Of a stretch of 64,000 bases of DNA, positions 18,948 to 29,057 are shown one piece after another (positions within the stretch are counted from its first letter, which is position 1; each line of letters opens with the position of its first letter). This DNA comes from Bdellovibrio sp. SKB1291214 (GTDB lineage Bacteria; Bdellovibrionota; Bdellovibrionia; Bdellovibrionales; Bdellovibrionaceae): the NCBI RefSeq assembly GCF_002209355.2, contig NZ_CP106855.1:682001-746000 (forward strand), read 5' to 3'. The position numbers were made by a program, and so were the translations under genes. The notes beneath the pieces are model-generated. The model searched no databases, was not told the DNA's origin, and saw only the letters and a list, made by a program, of their open reading frames with translations.

Positions 18948-20045
18948 ATGATCGCTTCAGTTTTGGGCATTGGAACAGAATTGGTCGACGGCCAAATAGT
19001 AAATAAAAACGGAGCCTGGATTTCAGAGAAACTGAAAAATCTGGGACTCACTACCAAGCTCCACCTGGTCATTCCTGACGACCGAAAACTCATTTTGGAA
19101 TCCCTCGATTATTGCGGGCAGTATTCTGACTTGATGTTCGTGACCGGTGGTTTGGGCCCCACGTCCGATGACTTCACTCGTGAGATGATCGCGGAGTGGG
19201 CGGGCCTGAAACTAAAATGGGACGAGGAATCATGGCAGCACATCAAGGACCGTTTGGAGCCGCGTGGTTACGTGGTTAAAGATATCCAAAGGCAGCAATG
19301 TTATTTCCCAGAAGGTTCGCGCATTATCAAAAACAACGAAGGCACGGCCAACGCTTTTTTCGTTGAAGCCAAAGGTAAAAAGATTTTTGTTCTGCCGGGC
19401 CCCCCTCGCGAGATTGAATCCGTGTGGAATGCTGAAATCTATCAATGGCTGAATAAAAATATCGAAGGCATGGATCCCTTCATCACCCGTCACTGGGACA
19501 CAATCGGCATGGGTGAATCGGATGTCGCGACACTGGTTGAGCAAGCTCTGGCTAATGTGAATGTTGAAAAAGGATATCGTGTTCATCTTCCTTACGTAGA
19601 AGTAAAAATGTCCTTTTACAAATCACAAGAAGAAAAAATGCGTACCCATGTTGAGCGCGTGACCGAGGCTTTAAGGGCGATCACCGTCACTCGCGATCAA
19701 CAAGACGTGCCGTTGATGTTATCGCTAGCTTTGAAAAATCATCAATCCGTCAGCGTTCTAGATTCCTGCACTGGGCAATTTCTATTGAATCGCCTGATGC
19801 CAGTGATGCGTGAATTCATGACCGGGAAAACTTGGACCTATTCAAGTCATGCGATTGATGACCAAGCACAAATAAAACTAAGCATCACGCCCAAGGATGA
19901 ACATTCGGCACTTGTCAGCGTCGAGCGCAGAAACAAAAGATTTTCAGACATCATCGTGGCACCTTATAAAGCCATGCCGATGAAAGAGCGTCGCGCCCAA
20001 TACTTTGCTGAAATGGCGATGATCTTTTGGCTTCGACATCTTTAA
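18948..20045 (+). CDS. CinA-family (molybdopterin-binding-fold) protein
   Basis: N-terminal COG1058 domain: ASVLGIGTELVDGQIVNKNG, FVTGGLGPTSDDFTRE and FVLPGPPREIESVW are the hallmark motifs of CinA/NMN-deamidase-associated proteins. The C-terminal third (about 240-366) corresponds in place to the NMN amidohydrolase domain but is poorly conserved, with DSCTGQFLLNRLMP the most CinA-like stretch. The start is ATG 18948 with GGAG 6 bases upstream, not the in-frame TTG 15 bases earlier. Related proteins act in pyridine-nucleotide salvage; whether this one keeps deamidase activity is unclear. It is divergent from the acyl-CoA dehydrogenase gene. Confidence 0.85.
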   Translation: MIASVLGIGTELVDGQIVNKNGAWISEKLKNLGLTTKLHLVIPDDRKLILESLDYCGQYSDLMFVTGGLGPTSDDFTREMIAEWAGLKLKWDEESWQHIKDRLEPRGYVVKDIQRQQCYFPEGSRIIKNNEGTANAFFVEAKGKKIFVLPGPPREIESVWNAEIYQWLNKNIEGMDPFITRHWDTIGMGESDVATLVEQALANVNVEKGYRVHLPYVEVKMSFYKSQEEKMRTHVERVTEALRAITVTRDQQDVPLMLSLALKNHQSVSVLDSCTGQFLLNRLMPVMREFMTGKTWTYSSHAIDDQAQIKLSITPKDEHSALVSVERRNKRFSDIIVAPYKAMPMKERRAQYFAEMAMIFWLRHL

Positions 20046-20194
20046 AGGTGCGAAACACCAATAAGGCCCTATTACGCTAGGATGGTTTTCAGAAAATCTT
20101 TAAACCAGTTTTGGCGCGCAAGCTCTTTGCGATAATAGATGTAAAATTCGACCGGCTGTTTCTTACACCAATGCGAATAGGCCTGGGTTTCATC

Positions 20195-20252
20195 AAAAAG
20201 GTGCCAGGTCCTGTTTCCGGAAACAGTGCTTCCAGAAACAGGACCTGGCACC
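20195..20252 (-). terminator. Long-stem terminator made from a GGTGCCAGG repeat
   Basis: Arms 20200-20220 and 20232-20252 pair over 21 bases with one mismatch around an 11-base loop. On the minus strand a run of five T follows (20199-20195). It lies downstream of the DUF2239 gene. The arm begins GGTGCCAGGTCCTG, a motif partly shared with the palindrome at 33189-33201. Confidence 0.75.
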
Positions 20253-20289
20253 ATTCACAATCTGCGAGCGTGCCGTTCACTTTCTAACA

Positions 20290-20871
20290 CTACTTAATGT
20301 TTGCGAGCGCTTGTTGACCGACCTTTAGAGCGTGCTCCTGAATATCCTTAGGCCAGTCCGCAATCATTTTTTTAAATTTTTTAGCGTCATTCGCATACAT
20401 CGCTCGAAGTGCCTCTTCGTAATTAGGAAGATCCCCGGCCATGGCATGCATAAACTTATAAACAGCTTCTTGCGCTTGCCGAATTTGGTCTTTGGCGAAA
20501 TTTTTCTTTTTCGCTTCTTCGATGAGTTTTCGTAAAGTCACTGAAGCACCACCAGGTTGCAAAGACAGCCATTCCCAATGTTGAGGTAACAACGTCACTT
20601 CTTTAGAAACTACTCCCAGTTTGGGACGGCCTGGTCCCGATTTTTTTTCTTCTGGTTCGACCATCGCCTCAAGTCGTTTTGTAACGGCTTCCACAGTGCC
20701 TCGGAGATCTAGCTCCACCTGTGCGCTGGTGACGTCATCAAAGATCAATACATTTTCTTTGCCATCTTTTAGATATTTTTTAACTTTCAATGCAACTGCC
20801 AGCACGTCACCTGATGCAATTATTTTCGTTCCCGCAAATGCCGTGCAAGTCCGATCCATTCTAGGTCCCAT
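20290..20871 (-). CDS. DUF2239 family protein
   Basis: 193-residue cytoplasmic protein matching DUF2239: TCTAFAGTKIIASGDVLAVAL at the N-terminus, VLIFDDVTSAQVELDLRG, the signature GRPKLGVVSKEVTLLP, and HWEWLSLQPGGASVTLRKL. The C-terminal part is helical and Lys-rich (about 120-193). GRPKLGV followed by RKLIEEA resembles ribbon-helix-helix-like regulator segments, but the function of the family is not known. The gene starts 8 bases after the MFS transporter stop, so it is probably co-transcribed with it from the operator-bearing promoter. Confidence 0.85.
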   Translation of the reverse strand: MGPRMDRTCTAFAGTKIIASGDVLAVALKVKKYLKDGKENVLIFDDVTSAQVELDLRGTVEAVTKRLEAMVEPEEKKSGPGRPKLGVVSKEVTLLPQHWEWLSLQPGGASVTLRKLIEEAKKKNFAKDQIRQAQEAVYKFMHAMAGDLPNYEEALRAMYANDAKKFKKMIADWPKDIQEHALKVGQQALANIK

Positions 20872-20879
20872 ATAAACTC

Positions 20880-22172
20880 CTAGTGCCCTGCTGGCGCTTC
20901 GGCAGGATCCAATTTCATCGCGCCTTTGTTTTTTCCCATCACGTCTTTATTGATGAAATACATCATCACCAGAGCCAACAGCGACAATGCCGTCATCACA
21001 TAACCAATAACATCATAGTGAAGCATAGCACCTGACGAATCTTGAGCCACGATGGCGCCTGCTAAGATAGCTCCTAGCCCACCCGCCATTTGCTGCAAAG
21101 AAGCACCAATAGACATAAAAGACCCACGGCTATCCGCAGAGGGAATCGCAGACATCAAAGTTTGCGATGGAATCATCCGCGAGAAAATCCCCACGAACAT
21201 GATCGAGTTGATCAACATCACCATCGGCATCGCAGTCACTCCCAAATGTGTGTAAATCAGAACTGTCACAATGCTGATAATACTTCCAAAAATGAACGTA
21301 TTGAAGTTTCCAACCGTATCGCTGATCTTACCCACCAGAGGTCCAATCAAAATAGAAGCGAACCCCGTCACCAAATAAATCATTGGAAGATGCTCTAAAG
21401 AAATTCCTAAATTATGAACAGTGAAGGCACTAGAAAAAGGCATCAACATAAAACCACCAATGGATAAAATGGCCGTCGTTACAAAGGCCAATAAATATCT
21501 TGGATTAGTAATAGTATGTGCCAGGTGAACAAAGGCCTTTTTATCTGTTTGCAGAGCCAAATGGCCCGTCACCGGTTCCATATGAATCCAGAGGAAAATT
21601 CCAGCAATGGCGCTGGCTATGACGATCATAATAAAGGGCGCATGCCATCCTAGGTGGTTGGAAAGATACAATCCCGCTGGCAGACCCAAAATCTGACTGG
21701 CAGCAAATGCCGTTTGTAAATAACCCATGACACGACCACGTTGCTGTAAGGGGAAGACATCCGTTGTGATTGCCATCACAATAGAGCCAATCACTCCCCC
21801 AAAAAGTCCCGTCACAATACGGGCAGCTAATAAGAAATGATAATTCGGAGCTAAACCACAGAATAAAGTTCCCAAGATAAAGCCGACGTAAAAAAACATC
21901 AGAAGTTTTTTACGATCAAACTTATCCGCAAACCCCGCTGTCAGCATTCCGGAAACAGCGGCACTGATTGCATAGGCAGAAACCACAGTTCCAAACTGAC
22001 CCGCCGTGATGTTCAGTCCCGGCATCAGAATCGCCCCGAGCGGAGCTAATATCATAAAATCGAGAATGATCGTAAATTGCAGAAAGGCCAAAAGACCCAC
22101 CAAGATTTTTTGCTTTTTAGTAAAGACCAATGCTGATCCGGAGGGAATTTTTTGAGTTTCACTTGTCGCCAT
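20880..22172 (-). CDS. MFS transporter (DHA1-like efflux)
   Basis: 430-residue major facilitator with about 12 hydrophobic segments. The motif-A-type loop FADKFDRKKLLMF lies between TM2 and TM3, and GKISDTVGNFN sits at the equivalent place in the second half. The family resembles DHA1 drug or sugar exporters (AraJ/Bcr-like). Substrate cannot be read from sequence. The promoter carries three ACCCGGGT palindromes, so a repressor probably keeps it off until a ligand appears. No regulator gene is adjacent. DUF2239 follows on the same strand. Confidence 0.9.
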   Translation of the reverse strand: MATSETQKIPSGSALVFTKKQKILVGLLAFLQFTIILDFMILAPLGAILMPGLNITAGQFGTVVSAYAISAAVSGMLTAGFADKFDRKKLLMFFYVGFILGTLFCGLAPNYHFLLAARIVTGLFGGVIGSIVMAITTDVFPLQQRGRVMGYLQTAFAASQILGLPAGLYLSNHLGWHAPFIMIVIASAIAGIFLWIHMEPVTGHLALQTDKKAFVHLAHTITNPRYLLAFVTTAILSIGGFMLMPFSSAFTVHNLGISLEHLPMIYLVTGFASILIGPLVGKISDTVGNFNTFIFGSIISIVTVLIYTHLGVTAMPMVMLINSIMFVGIFSRMIPSQTLMSAIPSADSRGSFMSIGASLQQMAGGLGAILAGAIVAQDSSGAMLHYDVIGYVMTALSLLALVMMYFINKDVMGKNKGAMKLDPAEAPAGH

Positions 22173-22204
22173 CTAAAATGCCTTTGAAAAGGTTGATGGA
22201 AACA

Positions 22205-22265
22205 ATATTACCCGGGTTTTATTAAAAATGCAATATCACCCGGGTAATAATAATTGAACCCGGGT
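22205..22265 (-). promoter_or_regulatory. MFS promoter with three ACCCGGGT operators
   Basis: On the minus strand, -35 TTGCAT (22233-22228), a 17-base spacer and -10 TAATAT (22210-22205). Copies of the palindrome ACCCGGGT lie at 22210-22217, 22238-22245 and 22258-22265, with a TTACCCGGGTAA-like extended consensus. The first overlaps the -10 and the second abuts the -35, the layout of a repressor site. Confidence 0.7.
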
Positions 22266-22307
22266 AAATCACTGAATCCGCTAGGGAATAACTTAAACGC
22301 AAAATAA

Positions 22308-22336
22308 AAAAGCCCCCGTCTTTCAACAGAGGCTTT
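22308..22336 (-). terminator. Rho-independent terminator after the S1 gene
   Basis: On the minus strand AAAGCCTCTG-loop-CGGGGGCTTTTTT forms a stem with G-U pairs and a T-run. It lies about 30 bases past the S1-domain gene stop. Confidence 0.65.
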
Positions 22337-22368
22337 CTTAAAACATTCAAAATTTAAAAAGGTACCGC

Positions 22369-23568
22369 TTACTTTTTGGGTTTGATTTGCAAACCTTTAA
22401 GAGCGTCCCCTAGGGAGCCGAAACCGGAACCGGATGCCGGTTGGTGAGCTCTCCATGTGTGGTCTTCGCCTGCACCTGGAACACCCAATGAAATTTTCTT
22501 GTCTTCGAATTTGATTTCGTCGATTTGCACGGCGATATCATCACCGCGTTTTTTATTTTCGAATTGAGCACCATCAACATGATCGCGCCATTTTGCCTTT
22601 GGCAAAAGGCCCGTAATGCCTGGAGCGATGTTTACAAACAGTCCGTAAACTTCTTTCTTTTCAACTTTTCCGTTAACCACAGTTCCCACTGGGAATTTTG
22701 CCGGAACGGAATTCCAAGGATTGCCGTCACCGTCGGCCTGCTTCATTGACAATGAAAGCTTCAACTTGCCATCGATCTCTTCCATTTTCAAAAGCTTCAC
22801 AGTCACAGTTTGCCCTGGAGAGACAACTTCTTGAGGGCTGTGCACGCGCGACCACGTCAGCTCTGACAAGTGGATCAGGCCTTCGACACCTGATTCAAGC
22901 TCAACAAATGCGCCGAACTTCTCCAAACGAGTGATACGACCCTCGAGAATCGCGCCTACTTGCACTTTCTGCATAAAGGCACCTTCGTTTTCAACTTTTT
23001 GCATTTCCAAAAGTTTACGACGAGAAACCACGATGTTGCGTTTATCAAATTGCGTGATCAAGAAATCAAATTTCTTACCCACGTATTCAGATGCATCCGT
23101 CACGAAGCGAGAATCAATTTGGGAAATGGGGCAGAACGCTGTTTTGCCTTGAACGTTAACGCGCAAACCGCCGTTAACAACTTCAGTCACAGTACCAGAT
23201 ACCGGAAGCTCCATATCGTAAGCGTCTTCCAAAGAATCAGCTTCCGCAGATTTTGAACCTTTCATCGTCAAACGGATCTCGCCACCTTTTGTGGAAAGAA
23301 CAACAACGTCGATCATATCGCCTACGTGATATTTTACTTCTTTGTTTTCATCCAAAAGGTCTCTGGTGAAGATCATACCATCCGTGGGAGTACCAGTAGA
23401 AACAAAAGACTCTTCCTTACCGATAGACAGAATTTCGCCACGAATTTTATCGCCCACAGAAACGCGGGTTTTCAACCCACCCGCTTCAGATTGTGCAAAC
23501 ATCGCCTCGAAGTCTTCGAAGGATTTACCAGAATCAATATCATCACCAAAAATATCTTTTTTACTCAT
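22369..23568 (-). CDS. S1 RNA-binding protein with four S1 domains (ribosomal S1-like)
   Basis: 399 residues with four tandem S1 OB-folds at about 38-103, 121-190, 205-275 and 290-362. The third is canonical (GRITRLEKFGAFVELESGVEGLIHLSEL). The N-terminal acidic region and Gly/Ser-rich C-terminal tail are non-S1. It is shorter than the six-domain proteobacterial S1, so it may be a paralogue used in RNA binding or translation rather than the main RpsA. The second domain keeps NVQGKTAFCPISQID, close to ribosomal S1. It has its own terminator. Confidence 0.8.
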   Translation of the reverse strand: MSKKDIFGDDIDSGKSFEDFEAMFAQSEAGGLKTRVSVGDKIRGEILSIGKEESFVSTGTPTDGMIFTRDLLDENKEVKYHVGDMIDVVVLSTKGGEIRLTMKGSKSAEADSLEDAYDMELPVSGTVTEVVNGGLRVNVQGKTAFCPISQIDSRFVTDASEYVGKKFDFLITQFDKRNIVVSRRKLLEMQKVENEGAFMQKVQVGAILEGRITRLEKFGAFVELESGVEGLIHLSELTWSRVHSPQEVVSPGQTVTVKLLKMEEIDGKLKLSLSMKQADGDGNPWNSVPAKFPVGTVVNGKVEKKEVYGLFVNIAPGITGLLPKAKWRDHVDGAQFENKKRGDDIAVQIDEIKFEDKKISLGVPGAGEDHTWRAHQPASGSGFGSLGDALKGLQIKPKK

Positions 23569-23661
23569 ACTTTCTCCGCAAAAAGGAATCTCTAAGGTGT
23601 ACTCAATCCCCCCTTGAAGGGCAAGTCAGCACCCGACCTATGCCTTGATTGCCGGAGCGAG

Positions 23662-25950
23662 TTAGGCACAACCTACAGTGGTGCCACAGTTAGGACAGCG
23701 GTAACAGCCGCTCGTAAGCACTGTGTCGCTTCCGCATTCTGGGCATTTCATCGTAAATTTTGGAACAGATTCGGCCTTGGAACTCTTTTTCTTAACGTTC
23801 AACGGCTGACTGAGTTTGCTGCCATCGCGATATACAGCCACCGCCTTGACCCCAAGCTCCCAGGCAAGGAAGTAAATGCGTCCAATGTCGTCTTCAGTTG
23901 CGGAGTGAGGCAAGTTCACTGTTTTTGAGATCGCTCCACTAATAAACGGCTGAACCGCAGCCATCATTGTTACATGGCTCTCCGGGGACAGCACGCGCCC
24001 GCCAGGTGCAGCGTTGGCGCAGTCAAAAACTGGCAAATGCTCATGCTTAAATTCAGGGCAACCAACAAGAGTGTTATGTTCCGCGATAAATGCCACAATA
24101 CTTTCAATTTGGCGCTCATCGTAGTCCAAAACTTTTAAAGCAGACTTTACGGATTGGTTGACGATCTGAATTTCCCCACCACCCACCAGTTTCTTTAATT
24201 TGATCAAAGAAAAGTCAGGTTCAATTCCCGTGGTATCACAATCCATCAACAAACCAATCGTACCGGTTGGAGCGACGACTGTCGCTTGTGCATTTCTGAA
24301 TCCGTACTTGCCACCGTTATAAACGACCGCTTTCCACAAATTACGAGCAGCTTTATCCAAACCTTCAGGCAAGTTCTTCCACGCGATTTTATTCAATGCC
24401 TTTTCGTGCATCTTCATGACATTGATCATCGGTGTGCGATTCTTTTTAAATCCCGCGAACGCGCCTTTTGCCCGAGCCATCTCGGCACTGGTTAAATAGG
24501 CAACCCCCGTCATCAGCGAAGTAATGGAACCCGCCCATGCTCGCCCCTCGTCACTGTCATAAGGAATTCCCTTACGCATCAGCAAACTGCCCAAATTAGC
24601 AAAGCCCAAACCCAAAGGGCGATAGTCATGGGAGTGTTGCGCAATCTTTTCAGTCGGATAACTTGAATAGTCGACTAAGACTTCCTGAGCGATAAATAAC
24701 GTGCGTGCGGTGTGAATAAAAGATTCAAAATCGAAGCTGCCATCGGCATTCAAAAATTTTACTAAATTGATTGAAGCCAAGTTGCACGCAGAATCATCCA
24801 GAAACATATATTCAGAGCACGGATTGCTCGAGCGAATTTCATTCGTGTTCGGGCATGTGTGCCACTTGTTGATGGTGTCGTGGAATTGAATTCCAGGGTC
24901 CGCGCACATCCAGGCGGCGTGATTGATTTTCTTCCAAACATCCGCAGAAGGGACTTCGCGCACCACCTTGCCACTGACTCTAGCAAGCAGTTTCCATGGC
25001 TTTTCATTTTGCACAGATTTCATAAATTGATCTGTCACGCGAACCGAGTTGTTTGCATTCTGGCCAGAAACCGTTTTATAAGCCTCACCCTCAAAGTCTG
25101 CGCTAAGGCCCGCTTGAATCAAAAGCTTAGCTTTTTGCTCTTCGTTCATCTTCCATTCGATGAAATCCAGAACTTCAGGATGATCAATGTCGACAACAAC
25201 CATCTTAGCTGCTCGACGAGTGGTACCTCCAGATTTGATGGCACCGGCGCCGCGATCTAATACCTCGAGGAACGAAATCAAACCCGAACTGTGCCCCCCA
25301 GAATTGAGTGGTTCGTATTTGCTACGCAAAGTGGAAAAGTTACTGCCCGTTCCTGAACCATATTTAAATAAACGCGCTTCGTTTTTGGCCAACTCAAAAA
25401 TTCCATCAATAGAATCATCCACACTTTGGATAAAGCATGCTGAACATTGGGGACGTTCATAGGCATTCTTGGTTGGCTGAATGGATTTCTTTTTTGCATC
25501 CCAAGCATAATGCTCGCTGGGTGAAACAATCTTATACGCTTCAAATAAGCCCGCGTTAAACCAGACAGGGCTATTAAACGCTGCACGTTGGGACAGAAGA
25601 ATATATTTCAATTCATTCTTGAAAATATCCGCTTCTTTTTTTGTTTTAAAGTATCCGCCCTGCTTAAGGGCACTGGCCGCGATGGCCGTCACCACGCGGT
25701 CCACGAGTTGTCGCACGGATTTTTCATGGTTTGTTTTGGGAACTCCCGACTTGCGAAAGTATTTGCTGGCAGCAATTTCTACAGCAAGTTGAGACCAGCC
25801 TTCGGGCGCCTCGACATTTTTCATGTCGAAGAAAACTTCGCCTTTGCGATTTTTTATTTCGCAATGAACCTTTTTCCACTTAAACATGCTCTCAGGATTT
25901 TTTCCTGCGGGAACAAAATAACTTGTACTGTGCAGTGTTTGATTCTTCAT
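23662..25950 (-). CDS. nrdJ: Adenosylcobalamin-dependent (class II) ribonucleotide reductase NrdJ
   Basis: Reduces ribonucleotides to deoxyribonucleotides with a cobalamin-generated radical. Visible features are the [13 protein letters not shown] substrate-loop Cys, [16 protein letters not shown], and [20 protein letters not shown] with the radical Cys and Glu. [20 protein letters not shown] and a C-terminal zinc ribbon (CPECGSD...CPNCG) follow. Length 762 fits the monomer/dimer NrdJ family. No ribosome-binding site precedes the ATG; TACAAT lies 6 bases upstream, so a leaderless message is possible. I found no cobalamin riboswitch in the upstream gap. Confidence 0.94.
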   Translation of the reverse strand: MKNQTLHSTSYFVPAGKNPESMFKWKKVHCEIKNRKGEVFFDMKNVEAPEGWSQLAVEIAASKYFRKSGVPKTNHEKSVRQLVDRVVTAIAASALKQGGYFKTKKEADIFKNELKYILLSQRAAFNSPVWFNAGLFEAYKIVSPSEHYAWDAKKKSIQPTKNAYERPQCSACFIQSVDDSIDGIFELAKNEARLFKYGSGTGSNFSTLRSKYEPLNSGGHSSGLISFLEVLDRGAGAIKSGGTTRRAAKMVVVDIDHPEVLDFIEWKMNEEQKAKLLIQAGLSADFEGEAYKTVSGQNANNSVRVTDQFMKSVQNEKPWKLLARVSGKVVREVPSADVWKKINHAAWMCADPGIQFHDTINKWHTCPNTNEIRSSNPCSEYMFLDDSACNLASINLVKFLNADGSFDFESFIHTARTLFIAQEVLVDYSSYPTEKIAQHSHDYRPLGLGFANLGSLLMRKGIPYDSDEGRAWAGSITSLMTGVAYLTSAEMARAKGAFAGFKKNRTPMINVMKMHEKALNKIAWKNLPEGLDKAARNLWKAVVYNGGKYGFRNAQATVVAPTGTIGLLMDCDTTGIEPDFSLIKLKKLVGGGEIQIVNQSVKSALKVLDYDERQIESIVAFIAEHNTLVGCPEFKHEHLPVFDCANAAPGGRVLSPESHVTMMAAVQPFISGAISKTVNLPHSATEDDIGRIYFLAWELGVKAVAVYRDGSKLSQPLNVKKKSSKAESVPKFTMKCPECGSDTVLTSGCYRCPNCGTTVGCA

Positions 25951-26174
25951 ACAAGTATTGTAGGAGAGTTCCCCCTGAAGAGTATCTTGATTCCTGAGAC
26001 TCTACAAACGTCTGGCTTACCGTCGCAGCGGTATCGAACAGACATACTACTCGAGCATTCATCTTGATTATCTTTTTGCAACGGAGGTACGAAATAGCAG
26101 CAATGGACTGTTTATTTCGAGTTAAGCAACCGTTAAGAAGATAACTCATAATTTTTTAACAGGACCGTTACAGC

Positions 26175-27782
26175 ATGGAACAACCGATTGAAAAGCGCAA
26201 ACTGCTGATCATCAAGTCACATCCGCAAAGTCTTGGACCTGTTGAAGGATTCCTAAAGAATCGCGATTGGGATATTAAAAGCACCCATAACTTAAAGGAA
26301 GCAATGGTCTTTCTGGTGCAAAACCAACCACAATTTGTCATGGTGAGTATCGATCATCCAAATAAAAAAGTCAGAAATCTTCCAAAAGTTCTGAGCCAAG
26401 CATTTCCAGTGTGCGTGATCGCATTTGCAGAAAATTCGACACCGACCTCTGTCAAAGTTTTGAATGACTGTAATGCGGGATATGCCATTTATCACCCGAT
26501 CACCGGGCCTGCTGTTGAACGGATGGTTAACAAATATCACAAGGATCAATCACAGACTAACAACGCCGCCGCCGCCCAAAGAACTTGGGACAATGCCGGT
26601 GGTTCAAATTCAGGTGTGATCGCCATTCGTGGGGGCGAAGCAGGTGCCGATGGCACAACGGCTTCTTCGCAAAATTTTTTAGCAAATTTAATGGGTGCTC
26701 TTGAAGGGAACTCCACAAGTGGAAGCTTTGCTGGGTTTGGACAAGGAAGTCTTAACGAAAGCAACATCGCTGTTCAACCTGGAATGGCCGGGTACATTCC
26801 TCCAACATCACCCGATTCAAACGTCAATGGTCCTTTTATGAGGGATCCTTATGCCAATCCCACTGGCATTTCTGATTTGGGTGGAGCCCGTGGTTCCCAA
26901 AGTGCATCGGATGCCCTTGATCCAAATGATCCTAACTATGACCCTTATGGTGATGGCGGTTCTTCTGCCTACTCCAGTCGTAAAAAGAACGACACCATGT
27001 GGGCTCCGGTCGAAGAAACTGCTCGCACTAAAAATTCAAAAGGCCTTAAAGAGACGGCTGATGAAGTTGCCAAGGATCCTGGTTCTCTCATTCTTAAGGG
27101 CACTCGCGAAGCGATGGATAAAGCCTGCATCATCACCGAGAAAAAACGTAAAATCGAAATTGCTACCAACGTCGCCTGCATTCTTGTCGAGTCAGGTCGT
27201 TTTTCTGGCTACCTGGTTGCGGCGATGGCTCAACATTTAACGATTGATGTTCAGTTCGTCGAAAAAATCCGCACTCGCCTGTTTAAGTTTCTTACTGAAA
27301 ACGGCGAAAACCTATCGAACAATGAGACGATGCCCATTCGAATAAAACAAGTTCCTTTCGCTGCATGGGCCGTGGAGCATGCAGAGTTTCTGCGCAAGTC
27401 TGTTCATGAAGGAAACGAAGTGGCCATGGCCTTTTTCCCGAATGCAGAATTAAAAGCTGATATTGCTCCGTCACCCGATGAAGAAATGGCAGCCGTCAAA
27501 ATAAATGACATACGCACCGATGTGCCTGTCGAATTTAATTTGTATGTCCACTTGCCGCGCAACAATCGCTATGTTTTGTATACTCCGCAAGGCGGTGTGT
27601 TTTTAGGCGAGCAAAAAAACCGATTGGTAAATCAGGGTGTCACCCAGTTGCATATTCTGCGGATGGAGCTGCAAAATCTGGATAAATACCGTGCTCAAAA
27701 CTTTTTAAACGATAAAATCGACGAGTACGAAGCTCAGCAAGAAAATGAAGCGAAGGATCGTAAGAAATCCGTGGCTTCCTAG
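26175..27782 (+). CDS. Pseudo-receiver protein with disordered linker and C-terminal domain
   Basis: 535 residues. Residues 1-125 look like a CheY fold (KLLIIKSHPQSLGPVEGFL, PQFVMVSIDHPNK), but the acidic pocket and phospho-Asp are absent. A Gly/Asn/Ser/Asp-rich linker (about 130-290) follows. The C-terminal part (about 300-520) has two recognisable blocks. One is a helical KGTREAMDKACII segment. The other, VPVEFNLYVHLPRNNRYVLYTPQGG with a nearby GVTQLHILRMEL, resembles the domain found before HD-GYP modules in other proteins (inference). No HD-GYP follows here. It may be a phosphorylation-independent signalling scaffold. It lies 44 bases upstream of the cysteine desulfurase ATG. Confidence 0.75.
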   Translation: MEQPIEKRKLLIIKSHPQSLGPVEGFLKNRDWDIKSTHNLKEAMVFLVQNQPQFVMVSIDHPNKKVRNLPKVLSQAFPVCVIAFAENSTPTSVKVLNDCNAGYAIYHPITGPAVERMVNKYHKDQSQTNNAAAAQRTWDNAGGSNSGVIAIRGGEAGADGTTASSQNFLANLMGALEGNSTSGSFAGFGQGSLNESNIAVQPGMAGYIPPTSPDSNVNGPFMRDPYANPTGISDLGGARGSQSASDALDPNDPNYDPYGDGGSSAYSSRKKNDTMWAPVEETARTKNSKGLKETADEVAKDPGSLILKGTREAMDKACIITEKKRKIEIATNVACILVESGRFSGYLVAAMAQHLTIDVQFVEKIRTRLFKFLTENGENLSNNETMPIRIKQVPFAAWAVEHAEFLRKSVHEGNEVAMAFFPNAELKADIAPSPDEEMAAVKINDIRTDVPVEFNLYVHLPRNNRYVLYTPQGGVFLGEQKNRLVNQGVTQLHILRMELQNLDKYRAQNFLNDKIDEYEAQQENEAKDRKKSVAS

Positions 27783-27826
27783 GATTCCTCTTGACCGCAT
27801 TAGGACCCCTTACTAACTTTGGGTCC

Positions 27827-29023
27827 ATGGAAATCACATCAGAGAAGCTCAGCACCGCCGCTCAAACAGCGTCCGACAAAGGACTCTATTTGGATTACAA
27901 TGCTACGACCCCTGTGGACCCGCAGGTCTTCACTGCGATGGAGCCTTACTTCAAAGAGTTTTTTGGAAACCCCGCCAGCGTAGGACACCATTGGGGCTGG
28001 GCAGCTGAAAACGGCGTTCAAAAAGCACGCATGCAAGTTGCTTCTTTTATTGGTGCTAAATCCTCTGAAATCACGTTCACATCCAGCGCGACTGAATCCA
28101 ACAATTGGGTGATCTTTGGTCTGCTCTCAAAACTTCGTGAAGAAAATCCAAATCAGCCGATTCATTTCATCACAAGCTGTGTTGAACACAGCTCCGTTAT
28201 CAAAGCGATGTTGGCGGCGGAAAAGCAAGGAGTCGAAGTTGATTTCCTTCCTGTGAATAAATACGGACAAGTCGAAATCGAAACGCTTCGTCAGGCGATC
28301 AAACCGCACACGAAATTAATCAGCTTGATCTGGGTCAATAACGAAATAGGCAGTATCAATCCAATCCTCGAGATCGCCCAGCTTGCGAAAGAAAAACAAA
28401 TATATCTTCACACTGATGCAACTCAGGCTATTGGGAAATTGAAAGTGGATGTCACAGGCATGGGAATCGACTTAATGTCTTTCTCTGCTCACAAAATGTA
28501 CGGACCGAAAGGTTCTGCTGCTCTTTACATTCGTGGTAAAGATCCTAAGGTTGTACTAAATCCATTGATCTATGGTGGTGGCCAAGAAAAGGGCCTTCGT
28601 TCTGGAACTTTAAATGTTCCTGCAATTGTCGGTCTTGGTGTCGCTTCGGAACTTTGCAAAAACGGTCTTGATTCTGAAATTGCACGCATGACTTCGCTGC
28701 GCAATCTTTTGTGGAGTAAGCTTCAAGCAGCGATTCCTGGTCTGCGCCTTAATGGCCATCCGATGGAACGCTCGCCTATCAATTTAAATATCACATTGCC
28801 TGGAATCAAAGTGGAATCTTTGACAGCGAAAATTCAAAAATTGGGAATCAGTACAGGATCTGCCTGTAGTTCCGGTTCAATGACCATCAGTCACGTCCTA
28901 AAAGGAATTGGCCTTTCCCCAGAGGAAGCTCAGTGCACCTTCCGCATTTCTTTGGGCCGCTGGACCACAGAAGAGGATATTCAGCGGGCCGTGGACATCC
29001 TTAGCGGCGCCATCCCAACTTGA
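27827..29023 (+). CDS. Cysteine desulfurase (IscS/NifS family)
   Basis: PLP enzyme that takes sulfur from cysteine for Fe-S clusters. Motifs are YLDYNATTPVDP, TSSATESNNW, CVEHSS (PLP His), LHTDATQAIGK, SFSAHKMYGPKG (PLP Lys) and STGSACSSGS (active-site Cys), ending with FRISLGRWTTEEDI. The layout is group I (IscS/NifS). An in-frame TTG at 27791 with AGGA 6 bases upstream is a rival start adding 12 residues. An IscA-type gene follows 111 bases later. No iscU was seen in the window, so the scaffold must lie elsewhere. Confidence 0.92.
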   Translation: MEITSEKLSTAAQTASDKGLYLDYNATTPVDPQVFTAMEPYFKEFFGNPASVGHHWGWAAENGVQKARMQVASFIGAKSSEITFTSSATESNNWVIFGLLSKLREENPNQPIHFITSCVEHSSVIKAMLAAEKQGVEVDFLPVNKYGQVEIETLRQAIKPHTKLISLIWVNNEIGSINPILEIAQLAKEKQIYLHTDATQAIGKLKVDVTGMGIDLMSFSAHKMYGPKGSAALYIRGKDPKVVLNPLIYGGGQEKGLRSGTLNVPAIVGLGVASELCKNGLDSEIARMTSLRNLLWSKLQAAIPGLRLNGHPMERSPINLNITLPGIKVESLTAKIQKLGISTGSACSSGSMTISHVLKGIGLSPEEAQCTFRISLGRWTTEEDIQRAVDILSGAIPT

Positions 29024-29057
29024 TTTGTATAATATTTTCAGTAATTTAGACGAACTC

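Noticed and set aside
20072-20254. Short minus-strand frames after the DUF2239 gene
   Set aside because: They run through the terminator hairpin; the C-terminal part could be an old gene remnant but nothing supports expression.
25951-26174. Cobalamin riboswitch before nrdJ
   Set aside because: I saw no B12-box-like conserved segment in the gap; the region seems too short for a full riboswitch plus promoters.
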